Source: Bordetella petrii (GTDB lineage: Bacteria; Pseudomonadota; Gammaproteobacteria; Burkholderiales; Burkholderiaceae_B). From it: a stretch of DNA of 64,000 nt. Positions 1 to 10,787 of this stretch are shown here, piece after piece. Position numbers and translations under genes: made by a program. Within the stretch, counting starts at the first letter, position 1, and each line of letters opens with the position of its first letter. The stretch is from the NCBI RefSeq assembly GCF_017356245.1, contig NZ_JAFMZZ010000004.1:94741-158740 (forward strand), given 5' to 3'. The notes under the pieces were generated by a model, which saw nothing but the letters and a program-made list of their open reading frames with translations, had not been told where the DNA came from and made no database searches.

Positions 1-126
1 GCGCCGACACCGCTGGCCCGCACGACGCGGGACGGGGCTAGAACGCAAACCCCAAAACGGAATATCCACAGGTACACGAGGCCAATAGCCAGGAAATCAC
101 CGGATCGGCCTTAAGGTAGCGCCATG

Positions 127-155
127 GGTGTCTGATACCTCTGATGTCAGACACC
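127..155. repeat. palindromic GGTGTCTGA repeat, copy 1
   Basis: Arms GGTGTCTGA (127-135) and TCAGACACC (147-155) are exact inverted repeats around an 11-base loop. The same arms occur at 63427-63457 and a variant at 185-214, so this is a dispersed repeat and not a chance hairpin. It lies downstream of norD and could fold as an mRNA-end structure. Confidence 0.7.
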
Positions 156-184
156 GTGCTGTTGAGAAAATCGCTGCACACTTC

Positions 185-214
185 GGTGTCTGGCACCTGA
201 CGGAACCAGACACC
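185..214. repeat. palindromic GGTGTCTGG repeat, copy 2
   Basis: Arms GGTGTCTGG (185-193) and CCAGACACC (206-214) are an exact inverted repeat with a 12-base loop. It lies 13 bases beyond the norD stop and has no T-run, so a terminator role is only possible. It is the same repeat family as 127-155 and 63427-63457. Confidence 0.7.
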
Positions 215-227
215 GCTGCTCGCCGTG

Positions 228-2063
228 CTAAGGCTGCGTCAGCTGGCGGTACAGCTGGGGCAGCCGGTAGGGCAACTGCTGCGGCTGGCGTATCAGGGTG
301 TACCCGTGCGCGCCGAACATATAGGGCAGATAGCCGCCGGCCTCGCGATCGATGGTGATGCAGAACGGCAGCAGCCCCTGGCGGCGCGCCTCGATGACGG
401 CCTGGCGCGTATCTTCGACGCCGTAGCGGCCTTCGTAGCGGTCCAGGTCGTTGGGCTTGCCGTCGGTTACCAGCAGCAGCAACTTGCGCCGGCGCGGGCT
501 GGCGGCCAGCAGCCGCGTGGCCTGCCGCAGCGCGGCGCCCATGCGGGTGTAGTAGCCGGGCCGCAGCGCCTGGATGCGGCCGCGCGTTTCGTCGCCATAG
601 CGCTGGCGGAATGTTTTCAGTTCCAGCATGCGTACCTGCTGGCGCCGCAGCGAGGAAAACCCGTACAGCGCGAACGGGTCGCCCACTGCCGACAGCGCCT
701 CGCCGAACAGCAGCAGACTGTCGCCGATGACGTCGATGACACGGTGTTCATCGTCGAGGTGAGCGTCGGTGGACATCGACAAGTCGGCCAGCAGCAGGCA
801 GGCCAGGTCGCGCCGGGTTTGCCGGCGCTCGAGAAACCAGCCGCGCTCGGCGCAATGCCCATGGTGGCGCTCGACCTGGAAATCGATCCAGGCCTGCATG
901 TCTAGCTCGGAACCCAGCGGCTGCTGGCGCAGCCACTGGCGATCGCTGCGCAAATTTTCGAACTGCCGGCGCAGGCGCCTGGCCAGCGGCGCCAGGCGGG
1001 CCGGCAGCGCCGCCGGCTCGGACTGGCGCGGCGCCATCATCTGCACCTGCACGAAGTTGTCTTGCAGGTGCTGGCGGCGGTAGTCCCATTCGGGCAGGGC
1101 CAAGGGGTCGCTCAGGGGCAAGTCGTCGACATCGGCGGGCGGCAGGTCCAGGTCCAGTTTCAGCCCGCCGCCCTGGCGCATGCGCCGCCGCGACATTGCC
1201 AGTTCGTCCAGGTCTTCGGCCGCGCGCGCGGCATCGGGGTTTTCGCTGTCGTCGCCGCGCCGGTCCAGGTCGACGTGCTCGGACCAGCTGAACAGGTTTT
1301 CCAGGCGTATCAGCAACAGGCCGTCTTTGCCGGAATGGTCATCGACCCGCGTGGCGCGCTTGCGCGCCGCCGTGCGCGCATCGGCGGCGGGCTGCTGCCC
1401 GTCTTCAGGCCCGCTGTCGAGCTCGGCCGCTTGCGGCAGGCCGGCCTGCTGGGGCGGGTACAGCCACAACGGCACGGGCCACGGCGCGCGCTCGCTGCGC
1501 GGGAAATCGACAAGGCTGCCGGGCTCGTGCAACGCCTGCCGCACGGCGTGTTCCAGCGCGGCCTCGTCGCGCCGCAATGCGGCCGGCTCCGGGCGCAGGC
1601 GCAGATGCGCCTCGACCAGCCGCCGATAGCGGGGGCGCAAGGCCGGGTAGCGCTGCAGCAAAGCGTGCGTCCAGCGCTGGTTGTCGCGGCCCCAATGGCG
1701 CATGCGGCCGGCCTGCCCGGCCAGCAGCGCCAGCCAGCGATACAGTTCGGCGTTGAGCGCGGCGTCGGCATACACCGCCAACTGGCCGGGCAGGCGCAGG
1801 GTATCGGCATCGCGCCACGCCAGCGCGCCGTGCCGGCCCGCGCCGGCGACGCGCTGCAGCAGATTGCGCCGCAGCGTCAGGGTGCGCGGGTCGGCGGTTT
1901 CAAGGGCAATGCCGCCGGCGCCGCCCATGGCGCGGAACAGCACCGCCAGGCTGCGCTGCATGTCGGCCAGCAGCACGCGCGCGGCGGGAAATTCATGGCT
2001 GGCCTGGCGTGTGATGAACCTGTGCCAGAACCCGCCCACCCATTCTTCCAGCTCGAAACTCAA
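228..2063 (-). CDS. norD: NorD, nitric oxide reductase activation protein (VWA domain)
   Basis: 611-residue cytoplasmic protein with a C-terminal von Willebrand A domain. The MIDAS motif DLSMS is at residues 427-431, followed by a typical LLLLVTDGKPND stretch. NorD works with the AAA+ ATPase NorQ to assemble or activate the NorCB reductase, probably by inserting non-heme iron. The reading frame stays open far upstream through norB, so the start must be chosen. The best is TTG at 2063, preceded by a G-rich ribosome site (GGGGG) and giving an N-terminus that begins MSFELEEWVGGF. The nearby ATG is out of frame. The gene is separated from norB by 74 bases that hold a strong intrinsic terminator, so its expression is probably lower than that of norCB. 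Family call is firm; start is moderately sure. Confidence 0.9.
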   Translation of the reverse strand: MSFELEEWVGGFWHRFITRQASHEFPAARVLLADMQRSLAVLFRAMGGAGGIALETADPRTLTLRRNLLQRVAGAGRHGALAWRDADTLRLPGQLAVYADAALNAELYRWLALLAGQAGRMRHWGRDNQRWTHALLQRYPALRPRYRRLVEAHLRLRPEPAALRRDEAALEHAVRQALHEPGSLVDFPRSERAPWPVPLWLYPPQQAGLPQAAELDSGPEDGQQPAADARTAARKRATRVDDHSGKDGLLLIRLENLFSWSEHVDLDRRGDDSENPDAARAAEDLDELAMSRRRMRQGGGLKLDLDLPPADVDDLPLSDPLALPEWDYRRQHLQDNFVQVQMMAPRQSEPAALPARLAPLARRLRRQFENLRSDRQWLRQQPLGSELDMQAWIDFQVERHHGHCAERGWFLERRQTRRDLACLLLADLSMSTDAHLDDEHRVIDVIGDSLLLFGEALSAVGDPFALYGFSSLRRQQVRMLELKTFRQRYGDETRGRIQALRPGYYTRMGAALRQATRLLAASPRRRKLLLLVTDGKPNDLDRYEGRYGVEDTRQAVIEARRQGLLPFCITIDREAGGYLPYMFGAHGYTLIRQPQQLPYRLPQLYRQLTQP

Positions 2064-2086
2064 ACATGCCCCCGGTTCGTCAAATG

Positions 2087-2120
2087 AAAAACGGCCCCGC
2101 GCCGATGCGCCGGGCCGTTT
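2087..2120 (-). terminator. intrinsic terminator between norB and norD
   Basis: Read on the minus strand, the arms AAACGGCCC (2120-2112) and GGGCCGTTT (2097-2089) pair around a GC-rich loop and run into five T residues. This is a classic rho-independent terminator just after norB. Readthrough would be needed for norD unless it has its own promoter. Confidence 0.8.
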
Positions 2121-2137
2121 GCCTGCGGATGGCCGCC

Positions 2138-3559
<1,422 letters not shown>

Positions 3560-4000
3560 TCAGCCCTCACGGTTGGGAGGCCAGTTGTAGTTGTTGATTT
3601 TCGAGGTCCATTTCAGGAACTCGGCCAGGTCGTCGACCTGCCCCTCGGAAAGGCGGAACTGCGGCATGGCGCGGCGCCCTGGCACGCCCAGCGGCTGGGC
3701 GCTCATCCAGGCGCGCAGGAACGAGTGGAAGTCCTGGTCGCCGCCGCGGCGTTCGTACACATTGCCCAGTTCGGGGGCAAAGTAGGCGCCTTCGCCCAGG
3801 ATGGTGTGGCAGCCGACACAGTTGTTCTGTTCCCAGACCAGCTTGCCGCGCACCACGGCCTCGGTCATCTGGTCTTGGTTGGTGCGTTCGGGAAATTGCT
3901 TTTCGGTATGGAAAGTCAGGGCCAGGAATATCAGGATGAAGAACACGCTTCCCCCGAAGTAGATATTCCTGGCCATGCCCTTGGTAAAGGTTTCCGGCAT
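3560..4000 (-). CDS. norC: NorC, nitric oxide reductase cytochrome c subunit
   Basis: 146-residue membrane-anchored monoheme cytochrome c that passes electrons to NorB. An N-terminal transmembrane helix (about residues 13-31) is followed by the heme site CVGCH (C61, C64, H65). M112 in a RRAMPQF stretch is the likely axial ligand, at the same position as in P. aeruginosa NorC. Start ATG at 4000 has GGAA upstream. A TAGAAT -10 at 4036-4031 and an FNR-type box centred 66 bases upstream of the start indicate anaerobic or NO-dependent control. Confidence 0.97.
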   Translation of the reverse strand: MPETFTKGMARNIYFGGSVFFILIFLALTFHTEKQFPERTNQDQMTEAVVRGKLVWEQNNCVGCHTILGEGAYFAPELGNVYERRGGDQDFHSFLRAWMSAQPLGVPGRRAMPQFRLSEGQVDDLAEFLKWTSKINNYNWPPNREG

Positions 4001-4030
4001 GATGGTTCCACTTGGTTTCAGGTGGACTTC

Positions 4031-4036
4031 ATTCTA
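4031..4036 (-). promoter_or_regulatory. -10 element of the norCB promoter
   Basis: TAGAAT on the minus strand lies at the spacing from the box at 4060-4073 expected for class II FNR-type activation (box centre about 41.5 bases before the start of transcription, here near 4025). Assigned from spacing and match to consensus. Confidence 0.55.
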
Positions 4037-4059
4037 GGAAGCGAGGCTGCCGGCCCTGC

Positions 4060-4073
4060 TTGACTGCAATCAA
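4060..4073 (-). promoter_or_regulatory. FNR/DNR-type box upstream of norCB
   Basis: TTGACTGCAATCAA fits TTGAC/T-N4-A/GTCAA, the site of FNR/ANR/DNR/NnrR regulators. It sits between the end of norF and the start of norC, so norCB has its own promoter besides possible readthrough from norQEF. Confidence 0.8.
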
Positions 4074-4111
4074 GAAACAAAAGTAGTCGCCGCGAGACCG
4101 GGCCGGCCGCC

Positions 4112-4372
4112 TCAGCGCCCTGGCAGATAGCCGGCCAGCAGCACCCCCGCCGCCATGGCGAATGGCCAGGCCAGCAACAGCAGGCGCCAGGCGCGCGGCG
4201 CACGGCGCAGTTCCATGAAGCCGTCGATGATCAGCCATGCCTTGGCCACCGCCAGGGCAATGACGCCCAGCTGCGGCCATGGCGGCCGCGCGCCCCCGGC
4301 GATGCTTACCGTGGCGGCCGTCAGCAGTGCCAGCCCGATCCAGTAGCACAGCAGGCGCAAGGTCTCGTTCAT
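4112..4372 (-). CDS. norF: NorF-like small membrane protein
   Basis: 86-residue protein with about three hydrophobic helices, resembling the small cytochrome oxidase subunit IV-like NorF proteins found with norE in denitrifiers. Its proposed role is to support NorCB activity in the inner membrane; the exact function in the family is not settled. The ATG at 4372 overlaps the norE stop by four bases (ATGA), which implies translational coupling. Identification rests on size, hydrophobicity and position more than on motifs. Confidence 0.7.
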   Translation of the reverse strand: MNETLRLLCYWIGLALLTAATVSIAGGARPPWPQLGVIALAVAKAWLIIDGFMELRRAPRAWRLLLLAWPFAMAAGVLLAGYLPGR

Positions 4373-4968
4373 GCCGGCCCCAGCAAATACACCACGGGAA
4401 ACAACAGCACCCAGACCAGATCGACCATGTGCCAGTACAGCACGCCGGATTCCATGCCGGCGCTGCGCCCCGGCCCGTATGCGCCGGCGCGGCAGCGCCA
4501 CGCCAGCCATCCCAGTATCAGCATGCCCAGCAGCACGTGCAGAAAATGGAACCCGGTCAGTATCCAGTACAGCGTGAAGAAAGTATCGTGTTCCAGCCCC
4601 AGGCCGAGCCCGGCCAGGTGGCTGTATTCGGCCAGCTTGAAGACCACGTAGCAGGACGCCGCGGCCAGCGCCATGCACAACAGCGGGCTGGCGCCGCCGC
4701 GCCCCAGCCGCACCCTGGCCAGCGCCTGGGCGGCGCACCAGCCCGCGGTCAGCAGGCTCAGGGTCAGGGCCAGGCCGGTCGAGGCGTCCAGCGCCTGGCG
4801 GCCGGCCTGGAAGCGCTCGGCCTGCATTGCCTGGGCGACGACAAAAGCAAGAATCAGGATGCCGAACACCGCCAGCTCGGCCAGGATGAAGAACCACATC
4901 GCCAGGTCGCCCGGCAGGCGCGGCCCGGCGGGCAGCCCGGCCTCAGGCGAAGTGGACATCGACCACAT
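4369..4968 (-). CDS. norE: NorE, cytochrome c oxidase subunit III-like protein
   Basis: 199-residue protein with about five transmembrane helices, of the heme-copper oxidase subunit III family. The family pattern appears in the stretch around FFTLYWILTGFHFLHVLLG and the closing YWHMVDLVWVLLFPVVYL. In denitrifiers NorE is an accessory protein that helps full NO reductase function. The start is either 4968 (MWSMSTSP) or 4959 (MSTSP). Both overlap the end of norQ, so norQ-norE-norF look translationally coupled. Confidence 0.88.
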   Translation of the reverse strand: MWSMSTSPEAGLPAGPRLPGDLAMWFFILAELAVFGILILAFVVAQAMQAERFQAGRQALDASTGLALTLSLLTAGWCAAQALARVRLGRGGASPLLCMALAAASCYVVFKLAEYSHLAGLGLGLEHDTFFTLYWILTGFHFLHVLLGMLILGWLAWRCRAGAYGPGRSAGMESGVLYWHMVDLVWVLLFPVVYLLGPA

Positions 4969-5758
4969 CCATCAGCGCGGCCACCGTCTGGGGATCATCC
5001 GATAGCGGCTCGGCCAGGCAGGCCAGGCAGGCCTCGCGCGGCGGCATGCCGTCGCGGATCATGCGGGCGGCGAATATCAGCAGGCGGGTCGAGGCCACTT
5101 CTTCGAGATCGTGGTGCTCGAGCCGGCGCAGCGCCTGCCCCAGCTCGACCACGCGAGCCGCAAGAGCGTCGTCGACCCGCGCCTCGGCCGCCACGACGGC
5201 GCATTCTTCGGCCGGCGGCGGATAGCCGAAGCGCAATGCCACGAACCGCTGGCGCGTGCTGGGCTTCATGCCTTTCAGCAGATTCTGGTAGCCGGGGTTG
5301 TACGACACCACCAGCATGAACCCGGGCGGGGCCCGCAGGGTTTCGCCCGTGCGCTCGATATACAGCTCGCGGCGGTCGTCGGCCAGGGGGTGCAGCACCA
5401 CCGCGGTGTCTTGCCGGGCCTCGACGATTTCATCCAGGTAGCAGATGCCCCCTTCGCGCACGGCGCGGGTCAGCGGGCCGTCTTGCCACCACGTTCCCGC
5501 GGCGCCGATCAGGTGGCGCCCGACCAGATCGGTGGCGCTGAGATCGTCGTGGCAGGCCACGGTATACAGCGGCAAGCCCAGGCGATGCGCCATGTGCTGC
5601 ACAAAGCGGGTCTTGCCGCAGCCGGTAGGCCCCTTCACCAGTACGGGCATGCCGTGGCGCCACGCCCGCTCGAACAATTGCGCCTCGTTGCCCAGGGGCC
5701 GGTAGTAAGGCGCATCGGGCGCTGCGCCGGCAGGCCCGGCCACTGCGGAAAGAGTCAT
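4943..5758 (-). CDS. norQ: NorQ, MoxR-type AAA+ ATPase for NO reductase activation
   Basis: 271-residue cytoplasmic ATPase of the CbbQ/NirQ/NorQ group. The Walker A motif GPTGCGKT is at residues 43-50, Walker B YLDE at 107-110, followed by a sensor stretch VVSYNPGYQ. It is thought to act with NorD in metal insertion into NorB. The frame extends ten codons further to a TTG, but the ATG at 5758 has a good AAGGA ribosome site six bases away and is preferred. First gene of a norQEF unit facing away from nirS; the two promoters share the region 5759-6002. Confidence 0.93.
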   Translation of the reverse strand: MTLSAVAGPAGAAPDAPYYRPLGNEAQLFERAWRHGMPVLVKGPTGCGKTRFVQHMAHRLGLPLYTVACHDDLSATDLVGRHLIGAAGTWWQDGPLTRAVREGGICYLDEIVEARQDTAVVLHPLADDRRELYIERTGETLRAPPGFMLVVSYNPGYQNLLKGMKPSTRQRFVALRFGYPPPAEECAVVAAEARVDDALAARVVELGQALRRLEHHDLEEVASTRLLIFAARMIRDGMPPREACLACLAEPLSDDPQTVAALMDVVDVHFA

Positions 5759-5841
5759 GCGAATTCCTTTGTTTATGTCGTAAATCAAAAACGACCTTAC
5801 CTGTGCGAAACATGGGTTCTCAAGCCATCCGGCGGCCGCTC

Positions 5842-5855
5842 TTGATTGCAGTCAA
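5842..5855. promoter_or_regulatory. FNR/DNR-type box, norQ side of the nor/nir region
   Basis: TTGATTGCAGTCAA is a near-perfect dyad centred about 90 bases upstream of the norQ ATG. It could activate norQEF on the minus strand and also act as an upstream site for nirS. It is 30 bases from the second box at 5872. Confidence 0.8.
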
Positions 5856-5871
5856 CGCCGCGCCCATTCAA

Positions 5872-5885
5872 TTGACCGCAGTCAA
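5872..5885. promoter_or_regulatory. FNR/DNR-type box, nirS side
   Basis: TTGACCGCAGTCAA is an exact dyad centred 124 bases upstream of the nirS ATG. A TACGAT -10-like hexamer at 5909-5914 lies at class II spacing, predicting a nirS transcript start near 5920 and a leader of about 80 bases. Confidence 0.82.
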
Positions 5886-5908
5886 GCATGCCGCCAGCGG
5901 GCCGTGAG

Positions 5909-5914
5909 TACGAT
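5909..5914 (+). promoter_or_regulatory. -10 element of the nirS promoter
   Basis: TACGAT is positioned about 33 bases from the centre of the box at 5872-5885, as expected for an FNR-type class II promoter. Assigned by spacing only. Confidence 0.5.
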
Positions 5915-5990
5915 CCGCCCGAGAGTCCAGCGTTTCACCCATTACCCACAAGCGCGGCGGTCCCGGGGGCCGCGGCCAGCGACTCCTTAA

Positions 5991-7685
<1,695 letters not shown>

Positions 7686-7706
7686 TCCACGCCGCCTCCA
7701 CTCGTC

Positions 7707-7733
7707 GGCGGTTCCCTGTCGCGGGGAACCGCC
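7707..7733 (+). other. stable hairpin between nirS and nirT
   Basis: GGCGGTTCCC (7707-7716) and GGGAACCGCC (7724-7733) form a perfect ten-pair stem with a seven-base loop, 21 bases after the nirS stop. No T-run follows, so it is more likely an RNA stability or processing element, or a weak terminator, that lets nirS be made in excess over nirTBCF. Confidence 0.6.
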
Positions 7734-7744
7734 CAGGCCATCAC

Positions 7745-8338
7745 ATGACATACACCAACGGCAAGAAGGGCTTCGGCGCCCTGTTGCGGCGCCCCAGCGC
7801 AAGGTACTCGGTCGGCTTCCTGCTGCTGGCGGGAATGGCGCTGGGCATCATTTTCTGGGGCGGGTTCAACACCGCCCTGGAAGCCACCAACACCGAGGCG
7901 TTCTGCATTTCCTGCCACGAAATGCGCGACAACGTCTATCCCGAATACAAAGAAACCATCCACTACAGCAATCGCACGGGCGTGCGCGCCACCTGCCCCG
8001 ACTGCCACGTGCCCAAAGACTGGACCTACAAAATGGTCCGCAAGGTCCAGGCATCGAAAGAACTGTGGGGCAAGCTGGTGGGCACCATCGACACCCGCGA
8101 GAAATTCGAGGCCAAGCGGCTCGAACTGGCCCGCCACGAATGGCGGCGCATGAAGGCCTCCGATTCCCGCGAATGCCGCAACTGCCACAGCCTGGAAAGC
8201 ATGAACAGCGACTCGCAGAAGCAGCGCGCCCGCAAGCAGCATGCCACGGCCGCCGCAGACAACATGACCTGCATCGACTGCCACAAAGGCATCGCGCACC
8301 ACAAACCGCAAGGCATGACCGAAGAAGACGAAGAATAG
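7745..8338 (+). CDS. nirT: NirT, tetraheme NapC/NirT-family quinol dehydrogenase
   Basis: 197-residue protein with one N-terminal transmembrane helix and four CXXCH heme sites (CISCH, CPDCH, CRNCH, CIDCH) in a periplasmic domain. NapC/NirT proteins oxidise quinol in the membrane and send electrons to periplasmic reductases; position next to nirS points to nitrite reduction. It is strikingly like the napC product at 33313-33930, with shared blocks such as [12 protein letters not shown] and [10 protein letters not shown], so the two are recent paralogs. It lies 59 bases after nirS. Confidence 0.93.
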   Translation: MTYTNGKKGFGALLRRPSARYSVGFLLLAGMALGIIFWGGFNTALEATNTEAFCISCHEMRDNVYPEYKETIHYSNRTGVRATCPDCHVPKDWTYKMVRKVQASKELWGKLVGTIDTREKFEAKRLELARHEWRRMKASDSRECRNCHSLESMNSDSQKQRARKQHATAAADNMTCIDCHKGIAHHKPQGMTEEDEE

Positions 8339-8371
8339 CGGCCCGCCTCACTGAACGAAAAGGAACCCAGC

Positions 8372-9247
8372 ATGAAGAACACCTTGCTTGGCGGCGCTGC
8401 CGGCGCCGCGCTCGCCCTGGCGGCCAGCGCCGTCCAGGCCGCCGCCCCGGCCGACTGGAACACCGTGCAAGCCACCGAGGTCACTCTGTTCTACCCTGGT
8501 ATCTCGGCAGTGGAATGGATCACCAAGGGCACCGAGCACGGCGGCGCGCGTGCCCTGAAAAAGGGCGAAACCTGCCTCGACTGCCATTCGGAAGAAGTCG
8601 CCAACATGGGCCAGCTGATCGCCAGCGGCAAGAAGCTCGAGCCCAGCCCCATTGCCGGCAAGGCGTCCTACATCAAGGTCAAGGTCCAGGCCACCCACGA
8701 CGACCAGAACCTGTACCTGCGTTTCAGCTGGACGCAGCCCAAGGGCTCGGGCGCCGCCCCGATGGACGCCGACAACCCCGTCAAGCTCGCCTACATGCTC
8801 GAAGCGGGCGGCAAGGTTCCACTGGCCGAGGCCGGCGGCTGCTGGGGTGCCTGCCACGCCGACGCCCGCACCATGCCGGGCGCCGCCGACACCCGAACCA
8901 AATATGTCAAGGGTGGCTCGCCGGCCAACGGCGTTTTCTACGATCTGAACCAATGGCGCAGTGGCGAAAACAAAGCCTACGACGGCCACGTCGCCGAGGC
9001 GCGCGTCATGGAAGGCGGCCAGGCCCTGACAGAGGCGCAGGGCAAGCTCGACGGCGATACCTGGACGGTGGAATTCACGCGCAAGCTTGCGGGCGGCACG
9101 GGTGATGTGCTGCTCGAACCGGGCAAGACCTACAACTTCGGCATGGCCATCCACGATGACCACAGCGCCGGCCGCTATCACCACGTGTCGCTGGGCTACC
9201 ACCTGGGCATCGGCGCCACGGCCGACATTACCGCGGTTCGCCAGTAG
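8372..9247 (+). CDS. nirB: NirB-type diheme cytochrome c-552
   Basis: 291-residue periplasmic protein with a Sec signal peptide (residues 1-24, ending VQAAAPA). One normal heme site CLDCH lies at residues 68-72. A second, unusual site CWGACH at 157-162 has three residues between the cysteines. The C-terminal half resembles the heme-binding domain of ethylbenzene dehydrogenase gamma-type proteins. Cytochrome c-552 genes named nirB occur in the Pseudomonas stutzeri nirSTB arrangement, which this order matches. Probable role: electron carrier for NirS. This is not the siroheme nitrite reductase also called NirB. ATG at 8372 has AAAGGAAC upstream. Confidence 0.8.
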   Translation: MKNTLLGGAAGAALALAASAVQAAAPADWNTVQATEVTLFYPGISAVEWITKGTEHGGARALKKGETCLDCHSEEVANMGQLIASGKKLEPSPIAGKASYIKVKVQATHDDQNLYLRFSWTQPKGSGAAPMDADNPVKLAYMLEAGGKVPLAEAGGCWGACHADARTMPGAADTRTKYVKGGSPANGVFYDLNQWRSGENKAYDGHVAEARVMEGGQALTEAQGKLDGDTWTVEFTRKLAGGTGDVLLEPGKTYNFGMAIHDDHSAGRYHHVSLGYHLGIGATADITAVRQ

Positions 9248-9252
9248 GCAGC

Positions 9253-9615
9253 ATGCGTTTACCCACCATTCGGCCCGTGGCGCGCACCCGCTACCCCGCA
9301 ACCGGACTGGCTGGCATCCTGGCGGCCTGCGTCTTGCTGGGCGCCGCCCACGCCGAGCCGGGCAGCCTGCGGCAGGGCCAGCTCGAACATCTGCTGCGCC
9401 AGGATTGCGGGTCATGCCACGGCCTGCGCCTGACCGGCGGCCTGGGGCCGCCGCTGACGCGCCAGGCCCTGGCCGGCAAACCACGCGAGCTGCTGGTCGC
9501 CACCATCACGCACGGCCGCCCGGGCACCCCCATGCCCAACTGGGATGCCCTGCTCGACCAACAAGATATCGCCTGGCTGGCCGACCGCCTTCTGCAAGGA
9601 TCTTCCCCACCATGA
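9253..9615 (+). CDS. nirC: NirC, small monoheme cytochrome c
   Basis: 120-residue periplasmic cytochrome with a signal peptide (residues 1-34) and the heme site CGSCH (C52, C55, H56). M94 in GTPMPNW is the likely sixth ligand. In other denitrifiers NirC supports NirS, as electron donor or in the last steps of heme d1 insertion. It lies five bases after nirB and overlaps nirF by four bases (ATGA). Confidence 0.88.
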   Translation: MRLPTIRPVARTRYPATGLAGILAACVLLGAAHAEPGSLRQGQLEHLLRQDCGSCHGLRLTGGLGPPLTRQALAGKPRELLVATITHGRPGTPMPNWDALLDQQDIAWLADRLLQGSSPP

Positions 9616-10787
9616 TGCGCCCCCTGCTGCTTTTACTGTCCGGCCTGCTGCTGGGCGGCTGCGCACAGCCTGCGCCGCGCGGCACCGGCGACCTTGGCGT
9701 CGTGGTCGAACGCGCCACCGGCAGCCTGCAAATTGTCGAAAGTACTGGCCGTACCAGCCTGGGCCGCGTGCAAGGCCTGGGCGACCTGTCGCACGCCTCG
9801 GTGGTGTTTTCACGCGACCAGCGCTATGCCTACGTGTTCGGCCGCGACGGCGGCCTGACCAAGGTCGATCTGCTGGCGCGGCGCATCGAGCGGCGCGTCG
9901 TGCAAGGCGGCAACAGCATCGGCGGCGCCATCAGCCAGGACGGCACCCTGATCGCCGTGGGCAACTACGAACCTGGCGGGGTCAAGGTGTTCGACGCGCG
10001 CACGCTGGCGCAGGTGGCCGATATTCCGGCCACCATGGTGCCCGGCACCGAACGCCGATCACGCGTGATCGGCGTGGCCGATGCCCCCGGCCAGCGCTTT
10101 ATCTACAGCCTGTTCGACACCGGCGAAATCTGGGTGGCTGACTTCAGCGGCGCCGGCGAACCGCTGGTCACCCGCCATACCGGCATCGGCAACCAGCCCT
10201 ATGACGCCCTGCTGACGCCTGACGGCCGCTATTACCTGGCCGGCCTGTTCGGCGAAGACGGCATGGCGCAGCTGGACCTGTGGCACCCCGAGCGTGGCGT
10301 GCGGCGCGTGCTCGGCCACTACGGGCGCGGCGAACGCAGGCTTCCGGTGTACAAGATGCCGCACCTGGAAGGCTGGACCGTCGCGGGCAGCCAGACTTTC
10401 GTGCCGGCCGTCGGACACCACCAGGTGCTGGTCATGGACACCGGCGCCTGGCAGCAGACCGCCGCCATCGACGTGGCGGGACAGCCCGTGTTCGTCATGG
10501 CCCGCCCCGACGGACGCCAGGTATGGGTGAATTTCGCGCATCCCGACAACGATGTGGTGCAGGTCATCGACACCGAAACCTTGCGCGTCATCGCCACGCT
10601 GAAACCCGGCCCGGCCGTGCTGCACATGGAATTCACGGCGCGCGGCGACCAGCTCTGGATGTCGGTGCGCGACAGCGGGGAAATCCAGATATGGAACCCC
10701 TACACACTGGAACGCACGGCCACGCTGCCGGCGGCCAGCCCCAGCGGCATCTTCTTCACCAGCAGAGCCCATGCAACCGGCCTGTGA
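9612..10787 (+). CDS. nirF: NirF, heme d1 biosynthesis protein
   Basis: 391-residue protein with a cd1-like propeller but no CXXCH site. The N-terminus MMRPLLLLLSGLLLGGC carries a lipobox (LGGC, Cys17), so it is a lipoprotein on the periplasmic side of a membrane. NirF is required for a late step of heme d1 synthesis. Start ATG at 9612 overlaps the nirC stop; the much longer open frame upstream runs antisense-like through nirB/nirC and is not coding. Its end overlaps nirD by 17 bases. Confidence 0.93.
   Translation: MMRPLLLLLSGLLLGGCAQPAPRGTGDLGVVVERATGSLQIVESTGRTSLGRVQGLGDLSHASVVFSRDQRYAYVFGRDGGLTKVDLLARRIERRVVQGGNSIGGAISQDGTLIAVGNYEPGGVKVFDARTLAQVADIPATMVPGTERRSRVIGVADAPGQRFIYSLFDTGEIWVADFSGAGEPLVTRHTGIGNQPYDALLTPDGRYYLAGLFGEDGMAQLDLWHPERGVRRVLGHYGRGERRLPVYKMPHLEGWTVAGSQTFVPAVGHHQVLVMDTGAWQQTAAIDVAGQPVFVMARPDGRQVWVNFAHPDNDVVQVIDTETLRVIATLKPGPAVLHMEFTARGDQLWMSVRDSGEIQIWNPYTLERTATLPAASPSGIFFTSRAHATGL

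Larger units (their letters stand above)
1..227. other. gene-free window edge
   Basis: I see no supportable gene here. A short frame ending in TAG at 39-41 could be the tail of a plus-strand gene that begins before the window, but it is too short to judge. The rest contains two palindromic repeats (127-155 and 185-214) just beyond the norD stop codon on the minus strand. Confidence 0.5.

Noticed and set aside
5759..5788. Extended norQ start at TTG 5788
   Set aside because: The ATG at 5758 has a clear ribosome site and the extra ten residues do not resemble NorQ.
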